From: CALKJU01 sp035326425
GTDB taxonomy: Bacteria; Pseudomonadota; Alphaproteobacteria; Geminicoccales; Geminicoccaceae
DNA length: 64,000 nt
Direction of reading: 5' to 3'
NCBI GenBank assembly: GCA_035326425.1
Contig: DAOLFG010000017.1
Coordinates: 1-64,000, forward strand
Of the stretch, positions 16,317 through 25,428 are shown piece by piece. The number at the start of each line of letters is the position of its first letter. The stretch's first letter is position 1. The position numbers and the translations under genes were made by a program. Under the pieces are notes generated by a model. It did no database searches, was not told where the DNA came from, and saw nothing but the letters and a program-made list of their open reading frames with translations.

Positions 16317-19300
16317 TGGCGGGCGGCGGCGGCCGGATCGCGTGCCACCAGGGCGTCGCCGAGCAGCCGCTCGGCCCAGGCCTGGTGGGCGGCCTCGTCC
16401 TGGGCCGAGGCCAGCGCGCTGCCGCGCCGGGCGGCCGCCTCGGCGTCGGCGGCGCAACCCAGGTGCAGCAGAGCCTCGGCCAGCCACATGAACGGGTGGG
16501 TGTAGAGCACGCTGCGCCGCCGCATCTCGGGATCGACCGCCTTGTGCAGCAGGTCGAGGCCGCGCTCGGTCCGCCCCAGCCGGACGAGCAGCCAGCCGAG
16601 CGGGGCGGCGATCCAGGCGAAGCCGGACGGCACCTCGTGAACCTCGTAGAGCCGCAGCCCCTCCTCCAGCACCGGCAAGGCCTCCTCGAGGCGGCCCTGC
16701 CGGATCAGGCAGTGGCCGAGGCCGAAGCTGACCGTAGTACGGGTATAGGTCTGGCCCAGCTCGGCCGCCGCCAGCCAGCCCTGTCGGCCATGGGATTCCG
16801 CGGCGGCGAACTCGCCCAGCTCCGAGAGCGACCAGGCGAGGTAGGCGCAGCAGAACACCCAGGGGAAGCCGCCGAAGGCCTCGGTGCCCTCGGCCCCGCG
16901 CGCCTCCAGGCCCCGAAGCGCCCGGCGCAGCTCCCGCACCACCGCGACGTGGTCCCCCAGCCCGTGCAGGGCCAGGCCGCAGCGATAGTGCGCGAGGTCG
17001 GCGAGGGCGCCGTCACCCGCCTCCCCGGCCAGCGCCAAGGCGCGCCGGCCGGTGCCCAGCGCCTGACGATGCTGGCCCTGCTGCCAGTGCCAGCCGCCGA
17101 TGTGCAGCAGGATGCGGGCCCGGCCGCGCCGGTCGTCGTGGCCGGCCAGCAGCTGCTCGGCCTTGGCGAGCTGGTCCCTGATGGCGTCGTGCTCGCCCAG
17201 CACGAACAGGGCGTTGCGGATGCGCAGGCGCAGCCCGAGCTCCTCCGCCCGGCGCTCGGGCGACGGCGGCAGCCGGCCGATCGCCTGGATCGCCTGCTCA
17301 AGATGCGCGACGGCGGCCCGGTTGGCCGAGCGGGCGGCGGCGAGGGTTCCGGCCTCGGCGGAATAGCGCGCCGCCTTGTCCCAGACCTGGCCGCGGACGG
17401 CGTGCCAGGCCAGCGCGTCGAGCTGGTCGCCCGGCCGCGCGCCGGCCGTCTCCTCGAGTGCCGCCAGGATCCGGGCGTGCAGCTCGCGGCGGGTCTGCTG
17501 GAGCAGCGAGGCGTAGGCGGCCTCGTGGGTCAGGGTGTGCTTGAAGGCGTAGGCAGGGTGGCTGCGGGCGCGGCTCTCGAGCAGGAACTCCTCGGCCTGC
17601 AGCCGCGCCAGACCGGCATCCAGGGCCTCGTCGGCCAGGCCGGCCAGCCGCCTCAGCAGCGCGCGCGGCACCTCGGCGCCGATGACGGCGGCCTGCTGGA
17701 GCAGGCGGCGGTCGGCCTCCGGCAGGCGGTCGAGGCGGGCGGCGATCACCGCCTGCACGGTCTCCGGCAGCGCCAGCCGGTCGATGCCGCGCACCAGGCG
17801 GTAGCCGCCGGGCCGGCCGTCGAGCGCGCCCGATTCCCTGAGCGCCTGGACGCACTCCTCGAGGAACAGCGGATTGCCGCCGGCGCGCGCCGCGAGGCGC
17901 GCCTTGACGTCGCCGGTCGAGGGGTCGGCGCCGACCAGGGCGTCGAGCAGCCGGCGGGCGCCGTCGGCAGGCAGGGGCGCCACCGGAATCTGCCGGAAGC
18001 AGCTCCGTCTCGCCCAGTCGTGGGTGAACTCGGGGCGGTAGTTGACCAGGATCAGCACACGCATGCCGGGCAGCGCATCGACAAGGCCATCGAGCACCTG
18101 CCGGCTGGCCGCGTCCAGCCAGTGGAGATCCTCGATCGTCAGGATCACCGGCTGCCAGGCGCTCTCGGCGCCCAGCAGCAGCTTCATGGCCTCGATGACG
18201 CGCAGGCGCTTCTCGCCGGGCTCCAGCCGGTCCCAGCCGGGATCGGGCCGCTCGGGATCCAGGAGCGCCAGCACGGCCGGCGCGACGCGCTCGGCCGGCA
18301 GGTCCAGCCGGCGCAGCAGCTTCGCCACGGCATGGCCGAGCGCGGCCGGATCGGCGGCGTCGCCGACGCCCAGCAGCGAGCGCAGCAGGCCGGCCACCAG
18401 GGCGTAGGCGGCGGTGGCGAGGTGCGGATGGGCGCAGCCCCGCAGGCAGCGCCAATCCGAGGGAGCGTGGCGGTACAGGAACTCGCGGCACAGTCGCGAC
18501 TTGCCGATGCCGGGCTCGCCGCTGATCGCCACCATCTGGCCGCGGCCGGCGGCGACCGCCGCCAGCACCGCCGACATCGCCGCCAGCTCGCCGTCGCGCC
18601 CGACCAGCCCGGCCAGCCGGCGCGGCACCGGCGCCATCGCGGCGGCGGAACGCGGGCGCATGGGCGCGAAGACATCCACCGGCTCGGCGCGCGGATCGAG
18701 CGGCACCGGCGGCAGCGGCGCGAAGCGGATGGCGCGGCGCGCCAAGCCACGGGTGGCGGCGGTGACGGCCGCAGCGGTGCGGCCCGAGGCCGCCAGCCTC
18801 GCCGCCCGCTGCAGGCAATGCCCCACCACCTTCGCCCGCGCGTCCGGGCCGGCGGCGAAGCGCACGATCTCGCCCGAATCCACGGCGACGGCGAGCCGCA
18901 GCGACGACGCGGCGCCAGCGGCTGACCCTTCCCGCAGGCGCAGCAGGGCATGGCAGGCGCGGATGGCATGGTCCTCGGCGGCACCCTGCAGGCCGAAGAC
19001 GGCGAGGATGGCGTCGGCGTCGCGCCGCAGCACGATACCGGCGCAATGCCCGACGGCGGCGGCGACATCGTCGAGCATGCCGTCGACCGACGCCTGCAAC
19101 TCCTCCGGGTCGTGCTCCCCCGGACCGGGTGCCGGCAGCAGCACGGTGGCGGCGAGCGCCGTGGCCTGGCGGCGGTCGCCGATGGCGGGCGGCGGTGCCG
19201 GCGACGCGGCCTCGGGCTGCTCGGCGGCCAGCCGGTCCACGGCCTCGCGGTAGAGCTCGGCGGTGGCCGGCTCCGGGCCGGTGCCGAGCTGCTGCCGCAG

Positions 19301-19957
19301 CAGGTCGGCGCAGTGCCGGTAGTGGCGGATGGCGGCATTGCAGGCGCCGCGATCGAGATGCAGACGGATGATCCGGCGGTGGGTCTCCTCGCACAGCGGA
19401 TCGAGCGCCTGGGCGCGCTGCAACGCGGCGGCGGCTGCGGCGTGGTCCCGCCCCGCCGCGTGCAGCTCGGCCAGCCTCGCCAGCGCGGCCACGGCGATGC
19501 GGTCGAGCCGCGCCCGCTCCTGCGCCAGCCATTCGTCGAAGGCGGGCTCGCGCAGGTGGAGGCCGTCGAGGAGCGGTCCGCGATAGAGACCCGCCGCGGC
19601 GTCGAGATCCCCGGCCGTGCCGCCGGCAGCCAGGCGCGTGAACGCGGCGAGGTCGACCTCGACGAGCGACGTGTCCAGGCCGATCGTCTCGCGGCCCGAC
19701 GTGGCGAGGAACAGGCCGTCGCCCAGGGCGGCGCGCAGCGAGGACAGGCTCTGGCTCAGGCTGTGGCGCGCCTGCCGGTCCCCCCGGTCGCCCCAGAGCA
19801 GGGCGGCCAGATGGTCGCGTGACTGCGGCTCGCCGATCCGGCAGGCGAGGTATGCCAGCAGGGCCTCGGCCTTGCGCGTCGGCAGCATGACGGCGCCGCC
19901 GTCGGGCAGGACGGCCCGGAAGCCACCGAGAACGCCGAGACGAGCCCGCGCCGCCAT
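16217..19957 (-). CDS. SARP-type regulator with degenerate cyclase, AAA ATPase and TPR domains
   Basis: A 1246-residue multidomain protein. Residues 1-100 form an OmpR/SARP-like winged helix (LLAYLACRIGEPQSRDHLAA, LSQSLSSLRAALGD), 100-250 a bacterial transcriptional activator (BTAD) helical domain, 262-420 a class III cyclase-like domain, 448-700 an AAA/NACHT-like ATPase with Walker A GEPGIGKS (480-487) and Walker B VILTIEDLHWLD, and the rest is TPR-like helices. In the cyclase-like part the first metal Asp of the usual VTVLFxDxVGxT motif is absent (ATALAATVLLPAPG), so it is probably non-catalytic. I chose ATG 19957, which has GGAGAG 8 nt upstream, over 19981. Target genes unknown; pobA is convergent. 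Confidence 0.88.
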   Translation of the reverse strand: MAARARLGVLGGFRAVLPDGGAVMLPTRKAEALLAYLACRIGEPQSRDHLAALLWGDRGDRQARHSLSQSLSSLRAALGDGLFLATSGRETIGLDTSLVEVDLAAFTRLAAGGTAGDLDAAAGLYRGPLLDGLHLREPAFDEWLAQERARLDRIAVAALARLAELHAAGRDHAAAAAALQRAQALDPLCEETHRRIIRLHLDRGACNAAIRHYRHCADLLRQQLGTGPEPATAELYREAVDRLAAEQPEAASPAPPPAIGDRRQATALAATVLLPAPGPGEHDPEELQASVDGMLDDVAAAVGHCAGIVLRRDADAILAVFGLQGAAEDHAIRACHALLRLREGSAAGAASSLRLAVAVDSGEIVRFAAGPDARAKVVGHCLQRAARLAASGRTAAAVTAATRGLARRAIRFAPLPPVPLDPRAEPVDVFAPMRPRSAAAMAPVPRRLAGLVGRDGELAAMSAVLAAVAAGRGQMVAISGEPGIGKSRLCREFLYRHAPSDWRCLRGCAHPHLATAAYALVAGLLRSLLGVGDAADPAALGHAVAKLLRRLDLPAERVAPAVLALLDPERPDPGWDRLEPGEKRLRVIEAMKLLLGAESAWQPVILTIEDLHWLDAASRQVLDGLVDALPGMRVLILVNYRPEFTHDWARRSCFRQIPVAPLPADGARRLLDALVGADPSTGDVKARLAARAGGNPLFLEECVQALRESGALDGRPGGYRLVRGIDRLALPETVQAVIAARLDRLPEADRRLLQQAAVIGAEVPRALLRRLAGLADEALDAGLARLQAEEFLLESRARSHPAYAFKHTLTHEAAYASLLQQTRRELHARILAALEETAGARPGDQLDALAWHAVRGQVWDKAARYSAEAGTLAAARSANRAAVAHLEQAIQAIGRLPPSPERRAEELGLRLRIRNALFVLGEHDAIRDQLAKAEQLLAGHDDRRGRARILLHIGGWHWQQGQHRQALGTGRRALALAGEAGDGALADLAHYRCGLALHGLGDHVAVVRELRRALRGLEARGAEGTEAFGGFPWVFCCAYLAWSLSELGEFAAAESHGRQGWLAAAELGQTYTRTTVSFGLGHCLIRQGRLEEALPVLEEGLRLYEVHEVPSGFAWIAAPLGWLLVRLGRTERGLDLLHKAVDPEMRRRSVLYTHPFMWLAEALLHLGCAADAEAAARRGSALASAQDEAAHQAWAERLLGDALVARDPAAAARHYGIAAELARPRRLRPVLAALDRSRAPRSASPV

Positions 19958-19991
19958 GCCCACATCTCTCCGGTCACGCATGCGAGCGATG

Positions 19992-20021
19992 GCGCGACAA
20001 TGTTTCGGGCCATTGTCGCGC
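19992..20021. repeat. perfect 11-bp inverted repeat upstream of the SARP regulator
   Basis: GCGCGACAATG and CATTGTCGCGC are separated by 8 nt. The repeat lies 35 bp upstream of the SARP regulator start and 36 bp after the stop of the SYLF gene, both on the minus strand. No T-run follows, so an operator is as likely as a terminator. Confidence 0.6.
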
Positions 20022-20057
20022 GGCGGGGCGAGTCGTGGATCCGGTGACGGGGCGGCT

Positions 20058-20639
20058 TCAGCCGTCCGGGTCGATCCTGCTGATCTTCGAGCCCTGGATG
20101 CCGATGCCGGCCATCAGCCCCTTCTGGTCGAAGAAGAAGGCGTAGATGTCGTCCTTGGCGGTGGTGGTGGACAGCGAGGCCGACCTGCCCTCGTCCATCA
20201 CCACCAGGGTCGGGCCGACGCCGACCTCCCAGCCGTTGCTGCGGCCGAGATAGTCGAGGGCCGCCCGGTTCATGAAGAACAGGGCGTAGCCGAAGCTCTG
20301 GGCACCGGCCTGCAGGCCGTAGGAGGCGGCGATGGTGCGGTAGTAGCCGGCGACGCTGCCATGCTCGATCAGCGCACCGTCGCCGAACTGCCCGCCGACG
20401 ATGAAGCCGCCCTTGACCACCTCGGGGAACACCAGGATGCCGACGGCACTGTCGGCGAGCAGCCTGGCGACCTGGTTCCTGGCCAGCAGATCGTCGAGGG
20501 CCGCCTTGGACCTGGTCTCGAGCTCGGCGGCCGTCGCTGCCAGAGCGGGCTCGACGGGAGCCATCGTCAATGGCGCCGCCAGCAGCAGACCGAGGGCCAC
20601 CGCGACGGGGACGACCGTTCCCTGCACAGCCTTGCGCAT
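20058..20639 (-). CDS. secreted SYLF-domain lipid-binding protein (Ysc84-like)
   Basis: A 193-residue protein with a signal peptide (VALGLLLAAPLTMAP, cleavage near ALAATA) followed by a full SYLF domain: LLADSAVGILVFPEVVKGG, GGQFGDGALIEHG, YYRTIAASYGLQAGAQS and a final KGLMAGIGIQGSKISR. SYLF domains bind acidic phospholipids; the bacterial secreted forms have no agreed function. ATG 20639 was chosen because the signal peptide starts there. It lies 44 bp downstream of the helicase gene and could be co-transcribed with it. Confidence 0.85.
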   Translation of the reverse strand: MRKAVQGTVVPVAVALGLLLAAPLTMAPVEPALAATAAELETRSKAALDDLLARNQVARLLADSAVGILVFPEVVKGGFIVGGQFGDGALIEHGSVAGYYRTIAASYGLQAGAQSFGYALFFMNRAALDYLGRSNGWEVGVGPTLVVMDEGRSASLSTTTAKDDIYAFFFDQKGLMAGIGIQGSKISRIDPDG

Positions 20640-20683
20640 CGTTCCTCCCCTGCCCGCCCACCGGTTCCGGGCGCGGCTCCGCC

Positions 20684-22744
20684 TCAGCTCCACATCTCGC
20701 GCATGCGGGCACCCAGGTCCAGGCGGATCCCGCTGTCCGGCCGTCGGCCGATGCCCGTCGCGGATGCCGGCCAGCCTGTGCGCTCGAACAGCCCCAGCAG
20801 CTCCGGCGGGATGAAGCGCGTGCGCGAGGCGTAGACGTGGCGGTCGCCCTGGGCGGCCTGGCCATGGGTGAAGAAGCGCTGCGGCACGATCAGCGCCAGC
20901 TCGTCCCTGGCCCGGGTCATGGCGACATAGAGCAGGCGGCGCTCCTCCTCGATCTCGGCCGGCGTGCCGGTGGCGAGGTCGGAGGGAATGCAGCCGTCGA
21001 CGACGTTGAGCACGAACACCCTGCGCCATTCCTGGCCTTTGGCGGAGTGGATGGTGGAGAGGATCAGGTAGTCCTCGTCGAGCCATGGCACGCCGGCCTG
21101 GTCGCTGGTGGCCTCGGGCGGATCCAGGGTGAGCTCGGTGAGGAAGCGCTGGCGCGACGGGTAGCCCGAGGCGATCTGCTCGAGCTGGACGAGGTCGGCG
21201 AGGCGGGCGGCGGCATCGTCGTGGATGCGCTCCAGATGCGGCTCGTACCACAGGCGGGCGCGGGCGATCTCGGCGGGCCAGCCCGACCGGCCGGCCGAAA
21301 GCTCGGCCACGAGGCCGGTGAAGGCCCGCCAGTCGGTAGCGGCGCGGGGCGGCACGGCGGCCTCGGGCAGCGCCGCCAGCGGATCGGCGGAGGCGGCGAT
21401 GCCGTCGAGCACCCGCCGTGCCGAAGCCGGTCCGACGCCCGGCAGCAACAGCATGACGCGGTAGCCGGCGACACGGTCGCGCGGGTTCTCGACGAAGCGC
21501 AACAGCGCCAGCATGTCCTTGACGTGGGCGGCGTCGAGGAACTTCAGGCCACCGAACTTGACGTAGGGGATGTTGCGCCGGGTCAGCTCGACCTCGAGCG
21601 GGCCGCTGTGATGCGAGGCGCGGAACAGCACCGCCTGCTGCTTGAGAGACAGGCCGGATTCGCGGCCCTCCAGCACGGACGTCGCTACGTAGCGGGCCTG
21701 CTCGGTCTCGTCCGGCACCGCCACCAGCAGCGGCCGGCGGTCGCCGGCGCGGTCGGTCCACAGGCTCTTGGTGAAGCGCTCGCGGGCGAGGCCGATGACG
21801 CCGTTGGCGGCGGCGAGGATCGGCTGTGTCGAGCGGTAGTTGCGCTCCAGTGTGACGATCTCGGCCGGCGGCACGAAGCAGCCGGGAAAGTCGAGGATGT
21901 TGCGCACGGTGGCGGCGCGGAAGGAGTAGATCGCCTGGGCGTCGTCGCCGACGACGGTGAGGCCGCGGCCGTCGGGCTTGAGCGACAGTAGGATGGCGGC
22001 CTGCAGGCGGTTGGTGTCCTGGTACTCGTCGACCAGCACATGGTCGAACCGGCCGCCGACCTCGCGGGCGAGATCGGGGTCGGCCATCATCCGCGCCCAG
22101 TAGAGCAGCAGATCGTCGTAGTCGAGCACCGACTGGCGCTGCTTGGCCTCGACATAGGCGCCGAACAGACTCTTCAGCTCGGCCGCCCAGGGCAGGCACC
22201 AGGGAAAGGCCAGGGCCAGGGCCGGCTCGATCGCCATCTCGCCGTTGACGCAGCGGGAGTAGATGGCGAGGCAGGTGGCCTTGGTGGGAAAGCGGCTCTC
22301 GGTGGCGGCGAGGCCCAGCTCCTGGCGAACCAGGTTCATCAGGTCGGCCGAATCCTCGCGGTCGTGGATGGTGAAGTCGGGATCGAGGCCGATCTCGTAG
22401 GCGTAGTCGCGCAACAGCCTGGCGCCGACGGCGTGGAAGGTGCCGGCCCATGCCAACGCCTCGGTCATCGGGCCGGCCTTCTCGCCCATGACCCGGCGGG
22501 CGATGCGCTCGACGCGGCCTGTCATCTCGGCGGCGGCACGGCGCGAGAAGGTCAGGAGCAGGATGCGGCGCGGATCGGCGCCGTTGACCAGCAGATGCGC
22601 CACGCGGTGCGCCAGCGTGTCGGTCTTGCCCGAGCCGGCGCCGGCGATCACCAGCAGCGGACCGGCCGGCGTGATGTCGCCGGCAGCGATGCCATGCTCG
22701 ACCGCCCGGCGCTGCTCGGGATTGAGGGTGTCGAGATGGGACAT
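20684..22744 (-). CDS. UvrD/PcrA-family superfamily I DNA helicase
   Basis: ATP-dependent 3'-5' helicase of 686 residues. Motifs are in order: Q-motif-like LNPEQRRAVEHG, Walker A AGAGSGKTDT, LTFSRRAAAEM, DYDDLL, Walker B VDEYQDTN, GDDAQAIYSFRAA (motif III), TIHSAKGQEW (motif V) and YVAMTRARDEL (motif VI). It is shorter than UvrD (about 720) and lacks its C-terminal Tudor-like tail. It probably acts in DNA repair or replication-fork processing. It is preceded by an 80-bp gap after the MetE-like gene; the window has no other repair genes. A second UvrD elsewhere in the genome is likely. Confidence 0.9.
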   Translation of the reverse strand: MSHLDTLNPEQRRAVEHGIAAGDITPAGPLLVIAGAGSGKTDTLAHRVAHLLVNGADPRRILLLTFSRRAAAEMTGRVERIARRVMGEKAGPMTEALAWAGTFHAVGARLLRDYAYEIGLDPDFTIHDREDSADLMNLVRQELGLAATESRFPTKATCLAIYSRCVNGEMAIEPALALAFPWCLPWAAELKSLFGAYVEAKQRQSVLDYDDLLLYWARMMADPDLAREVGGRFDHVLVDEYQDTNRLQAAILLSLKPDGRGLTVVGDDAQAIYSFRAATVRNILDFPGCFVPPAEIVTLERNYRSTQPILAAANGVIGLARERFTKSLWTDRAGDRRPLLVAVPDETEQARYVATSVLEGRESGLSLKQQAVLFRASHHSGPLEVELTRRNIPYVKFGGLKFLDAAHVKDMLALLRFVENPRDRVAGYRVMLLLPGVGPASARRVLDGIAASADPLAALPEAAVPPRAATDWRAFTGLVAELSAGRSGWPAEIARARLWYEPHLERIHDDAAARLADLVQLEQIASGYPSRQRFLTELTLDPPEATSDQAGVPWLDEDYLILSTIHSAKGQEWRRVFVLNVVDGCIPSDLATGTPAEIEEERRLLYVAMTRARDELALIVPQRFFTHGQAAQGDRHVYASRTRFIPPELLGLFERTGWPASATGIGRRPDSGIRLDLGARMREMWS

Positions 22745-22824
22745 GCGTCAGGCGTTCGTCCGCGGCGGTGATGCCTCAGTCAAACACTGCCCGCGTCCCG
22801 TCCGCAACGCCGCCGGCTGCTGCC

Positions 22825-23937
22825 TCAGCCGTCGCCCCACACCTCGCGGGCGATCGTGACGATGAGGCCGAGCTTCTTCCACTGCTCGTCCTCGGCCAGG
22901 ATGTTGCCCTCCTCGGTCGAGGCGAAGCCGCATTGCGGCGACAGGCAGAGCTGCTCCAGCGGCGCGAACCTCGCCGCCTCGTCGATGCGGCGCAGGATGG
23001 CGGCCTTGTCCTCGAGCGTGCCGGTCTTGGTGGTGACGAGGCCCAGCACCACCGACTTGCTCTTCGGCAGGAAGCGCAGCGGCTCGAAGCCGCCGGCGCG
23101 CTCGGTGTCCCACTCCATGAAGTAGCCGTCGACCGGCATGGCGTTGAACAGGAGCTCGGCGATCGGCTCGTAGCCGCCCGAGGCGATGAAGCTCGAGCGG
23201 AAGTTGCCGCGGCAGAGATGCATGGTGATGGTGAGGTCGGCCGGTTTGTCGGCCAGTGCCCGCCTGACCATGCCGGCGTAGATCTCGGGCTGGCGCGTCG
23301 GGTCGTCGCCGCGGTCGGCCAGCATCTGCCGCTGCGCCGGATCGCAAAGATAGGCGAAGGAGATGTCGTCGAGCTGCAGGTAGCGGCAGCCGGCGTCGTA
23401 GAAGGCGCGCACGGCCTTGGCATAGGCGTCGCCGACGTCGGCGTAGAAGGCCTCCATGTCGGGATAGACCGAAGCGTCGATCATCTTCCGACCGCCGCGA
23501 TAGTGCAGCATGCTGGGTCCCGGGATGGTCATCTTGGCGACCCTGCCCTCGCCGACATGCGCCTTCAGGAAGCGGAAATGGTCGAGCATGGGATGGCCCG
23601 AGAAGCCGACCCTGCCGGTGACCTTCAGCGCCTTGGCGATGGTGCCGACGCCCTTGAAGTCGATGCCGGATTCGGCAGCGACCGATTCGACGCCGTCCAG
23701 CTCCTCGAGGAAGTCGAAGTGCCAGAAGGCGCGGCGGAACTCGCCGTCGGTGATGCCCTTCAGGCCGATCTCCTGCTGGCGGGCGATGAGCTTCGTGATC
23801 TCGGCATCCTCGACGGCGCGCAACGCTGCCGCGTCGATCTCGCCGCGCGACCGGCGCTCGCGGGCCTCCTTGAGCGGGGCGGTGCGCAGCAAGCTGCCGA
23901 CCATGTCGGCGCGGAACGGGACTTTCTGTCGTGTCAT
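22825..23937 (-). CDS. cobalamin-independent methionine synthase-like protein (MetE C-terminal type)
   Basis: A 370-residue UROD/MetE-like TIM-barrel protein equal to the catalytic half of MetE alone, as in the YxjG/YxjH group. It starts with the typical ADMVGSLLRTAPLKEAR and retains the zinc-type ligands: His and Cys in TMHLCRGN, a Glu in GYFMEWD and a Cys in SPQCGFAS. Such short forms transfer methyl groups from unusual donors to a thiol such as homocysteine, or act in other thiol chemistry. It begins 17 nt after livF and so probably belongs to the importer operon; the imported ligand may then be a methylated or sulfur-containing compound. That link is an inference. Confidence 0.85.
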   Translation of the reverse strand: MTRQKVPFRADMVGSLLRTAPLKEARERRSRGEIDAAALRAVEDAEITKLIARQQEIGLKGITDGEFRRAFWHFDFLEELDGVESVAAESGIDFKGVGTIAKALKVTGRVGFSGHPMLDHFRFLKAHVGEGRVAKMTIPGPSMLHYRGGRKMIDASVYPDMEAFYADVGDAYAKAVRAFYDAGCRYLQLDDISFAYLCDPAQRQMLADRGDDPTRQPEIYAGMVRRALADKPADLTITMHLCRGNFRSSFIASGGYEPIAELLFNAMPVDGYFMEWDTERAGGFEPLRFLPKSKSVVLGLVTTKTGTLEDKAAILRRIDEAARFAPLEQLCLSPQCGFASTEEGNILAEDEQWKKLGLIVTIAREVWGDG

Positions 23938-23954
23938 CGCCTTCCTCCTCCTTG

Positions 23955-24668
23955 TCAGACCGGGGCGGCTGCCACGCCCAGATGAGCGTCCAGCACCGTC
24001 GGATCGGCCGCCATCGAGGCGCTGGTCGCCTGGTGGACGATGCGGCCGCGGTCGAGGACGACCGCCCGGTCGGTGATCGGCAGGATCCGCCGTGCGTTCT
24101 GCTCGACGACGACGGCCGCCATGCCTTCCTCGCGGATGATCCGGCGCAGCGCCGCTAGCAGCTCCTCGACGATGATCGGCGCCAAGCCCTCGAGCGGCTC
24201 GTCGAGCAGCAGCAGCCTGGGGTTCAGCACCAGCGCCCGGCCGAGCGCCAGCATCTGCTGCTCGCCGCCCGAGATCTGGTTGCCCATATGGCGGCGGCGC
24301 TCGGCCAGCCGCGGGAACATCCCGTAGACCCGCTGCAGCGTCCAGGGGCCGGGGCGGGCAACGGCGGTCATGTTCTCCTCGACGGTGAGCGAGCGGAAGA
24401 TGTTGCGCTCCTGCGGCACCCAGCCGATCCCGAGCCGGGCCCGCGTCTCCGGGGTGGCACGGGTGATGTCGCGGCCGGCGAGGTGGATCGTGCCGCCGTG
24501 GCGGGTGGTGACGCCGACGATGCTGTCGACCAGCGTGGTCTTGCCGGTGCCGTTGCGGCCGAGCAGCGCCAGCGCCTCTCCCTCGCCGAGCGAGAGGGTG
24601 ATGCCGCCCAGCACGACGGCGTGGCCGTAGCCGGCGCGCAGGTCACGAAGCACCAGCAACTCAGCCAT
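23955..24668 (-). CDS. livF: branched-chain amino acid-type ABC ATPase LivF
   Basis: ATPase of 237 residues energising a HAAT-family importer. Walker A GRNGTGKTTL, signature ISGGEQQMLALGRAL and Walker B LLLLDEPLEGL are present, the last being typical of LivF. It overlaps livG by 8 bp. It is the last transporter gene of the set livK-livH-livM-livG-livF and is followed at 17 nt by the MetE-like gene. The ligand could be a branched-chain amino acid, an amide or another small organic acid; the ATPase does not tell. Confidence 0.92.
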   Translation of the reverse strand: MAELLVLRDLRAGYGHAVVLGGITLSLGEGEALALLGRNGTGKTTLVDSIVGVTTRHGGTIHLAGRDITRATPETRARLGIGWVPQERNIFRSLTVEENMTAVARPGPWTLQRVYGMFPRLAERRRHMGNQISGGEQQMLALGRALVLNPRLLLLDEPLEGLAPIIVEELLAALRRIIREEGMAAVVVEQNARRILPITDRAVVLDRGRIVHQATSASMAADPTVLDAHLGVAAAPV

Positions 24669-25428
24669 CGGCCGCCTCGCCCAGATAGGCGGCGCGGACG
24701 CGCGGATCGGCCCGGACCTCGGCCGGCGTGCCCTCGGCGATGACAGCGCCGGCGACCAGCACGGTGATGCGGTCGGCGAAGGCGAAGACGATGTCCATGT
24801 CGTGCTCGATCAGCAGCACGGTGGCATCGGCGGCGGTGGCGTCGACGGCGGCGAGGATGGCCTTGCGGTCCTCCTCGGGCACGCCCGCCGCCGGCTCGTC
24901 GAGCACCAGCACGCGCGGCCGCGCCGCCAGCGCCAGCGCCACCTCCAGCAGGCGCTGGCGGCCGTAGGGCAGCTCGGCGACGGGCCGGCCCTGCACCTCG
25001 GCGAGGCCGAAGCGGCCCAGCAGGTCCGCCGCCTGCTCGACGGCCTGCCTCTCGCGCGACAGCGGGCGCCAGAACACCGGGCCCCTGCCCTGCCGCTCGG
25101 CGATGGCGAGCGCCACCGATTCCAGCGGTGTCAGGTCACGGAACAGCTGGTTGATCTGGAAGGTGCGGGCGATGCCGCGGCGGACGCGGACATGCGGCGG
25201 ATCGCCGGTGATGTCGCGGCCGTCGAGCATGATCCGGCCGGCGCTGGGCCGGAGCACGCCGGTGAGCAGATTGATGAGCGTGGTCTTGCCGGCGCCGTTG
25301 GGTCCGATCAGGGCGTGGCGGCCGCCCGGCGCCAAGCTGAGCGAGACGTCGTTGGTGGCGACGAGCCCGCCGAACCGCCTGGTCAGCGAGCGGGTCTCCA
25401 GCACCGGCGTGACCGAGCCGGTGCTCAC
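24661..25428 (-). CDS. livG: branched-chain amino acid-type ABC ATPase LivG, GTG start
   Basis: ATPase of 255 residues with Walker A GPNGAGKTTLINLLTG, signature-like LPYGRQRLLEVALALA and Walker B VLVLDEPAAG. The true start is GTG 25428, which overlaps the livM stop as GTGA; the longer open frame upstream of it is a shadow of livM. It pairs with LivF in the importer. Confidence 0.92.
   Translation of the reverse strand: MSTGSVTPVLETRSLTRRFGGLVATNDVSLSLAPGGRHALIGPNGAGKTTLINLLTGVLRPSAGRIMLDGRDITGDPPHVRVRRGIARTFQINQLFRDLTPLESVALAIAERQGRGPVFWRPLSRERQAVEQAADLLGRFGLAEVQGRPVAELPYGRQRLLEVALALAARPRVLVLDEPAAGVPEEDRKAILAAVDATAADATVLLIEHDMDIVFAFADRITVLVAGAVIAEGTPAEVRADPRVRAAYLGEAADG

Noticed and set aside
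15794..18925. 1043-codon plus-strand open frame
   Set aside because: It runs antisense to the SARP regulator and through the end of pobA; composition is typical of antisense shadow, with no domain or start signal.
16217..19957. Active adenylate cyclase
   Set aside because: The cyclase-like domain lacks the first metal-binding Asp, so catalytic activity is unlikely.
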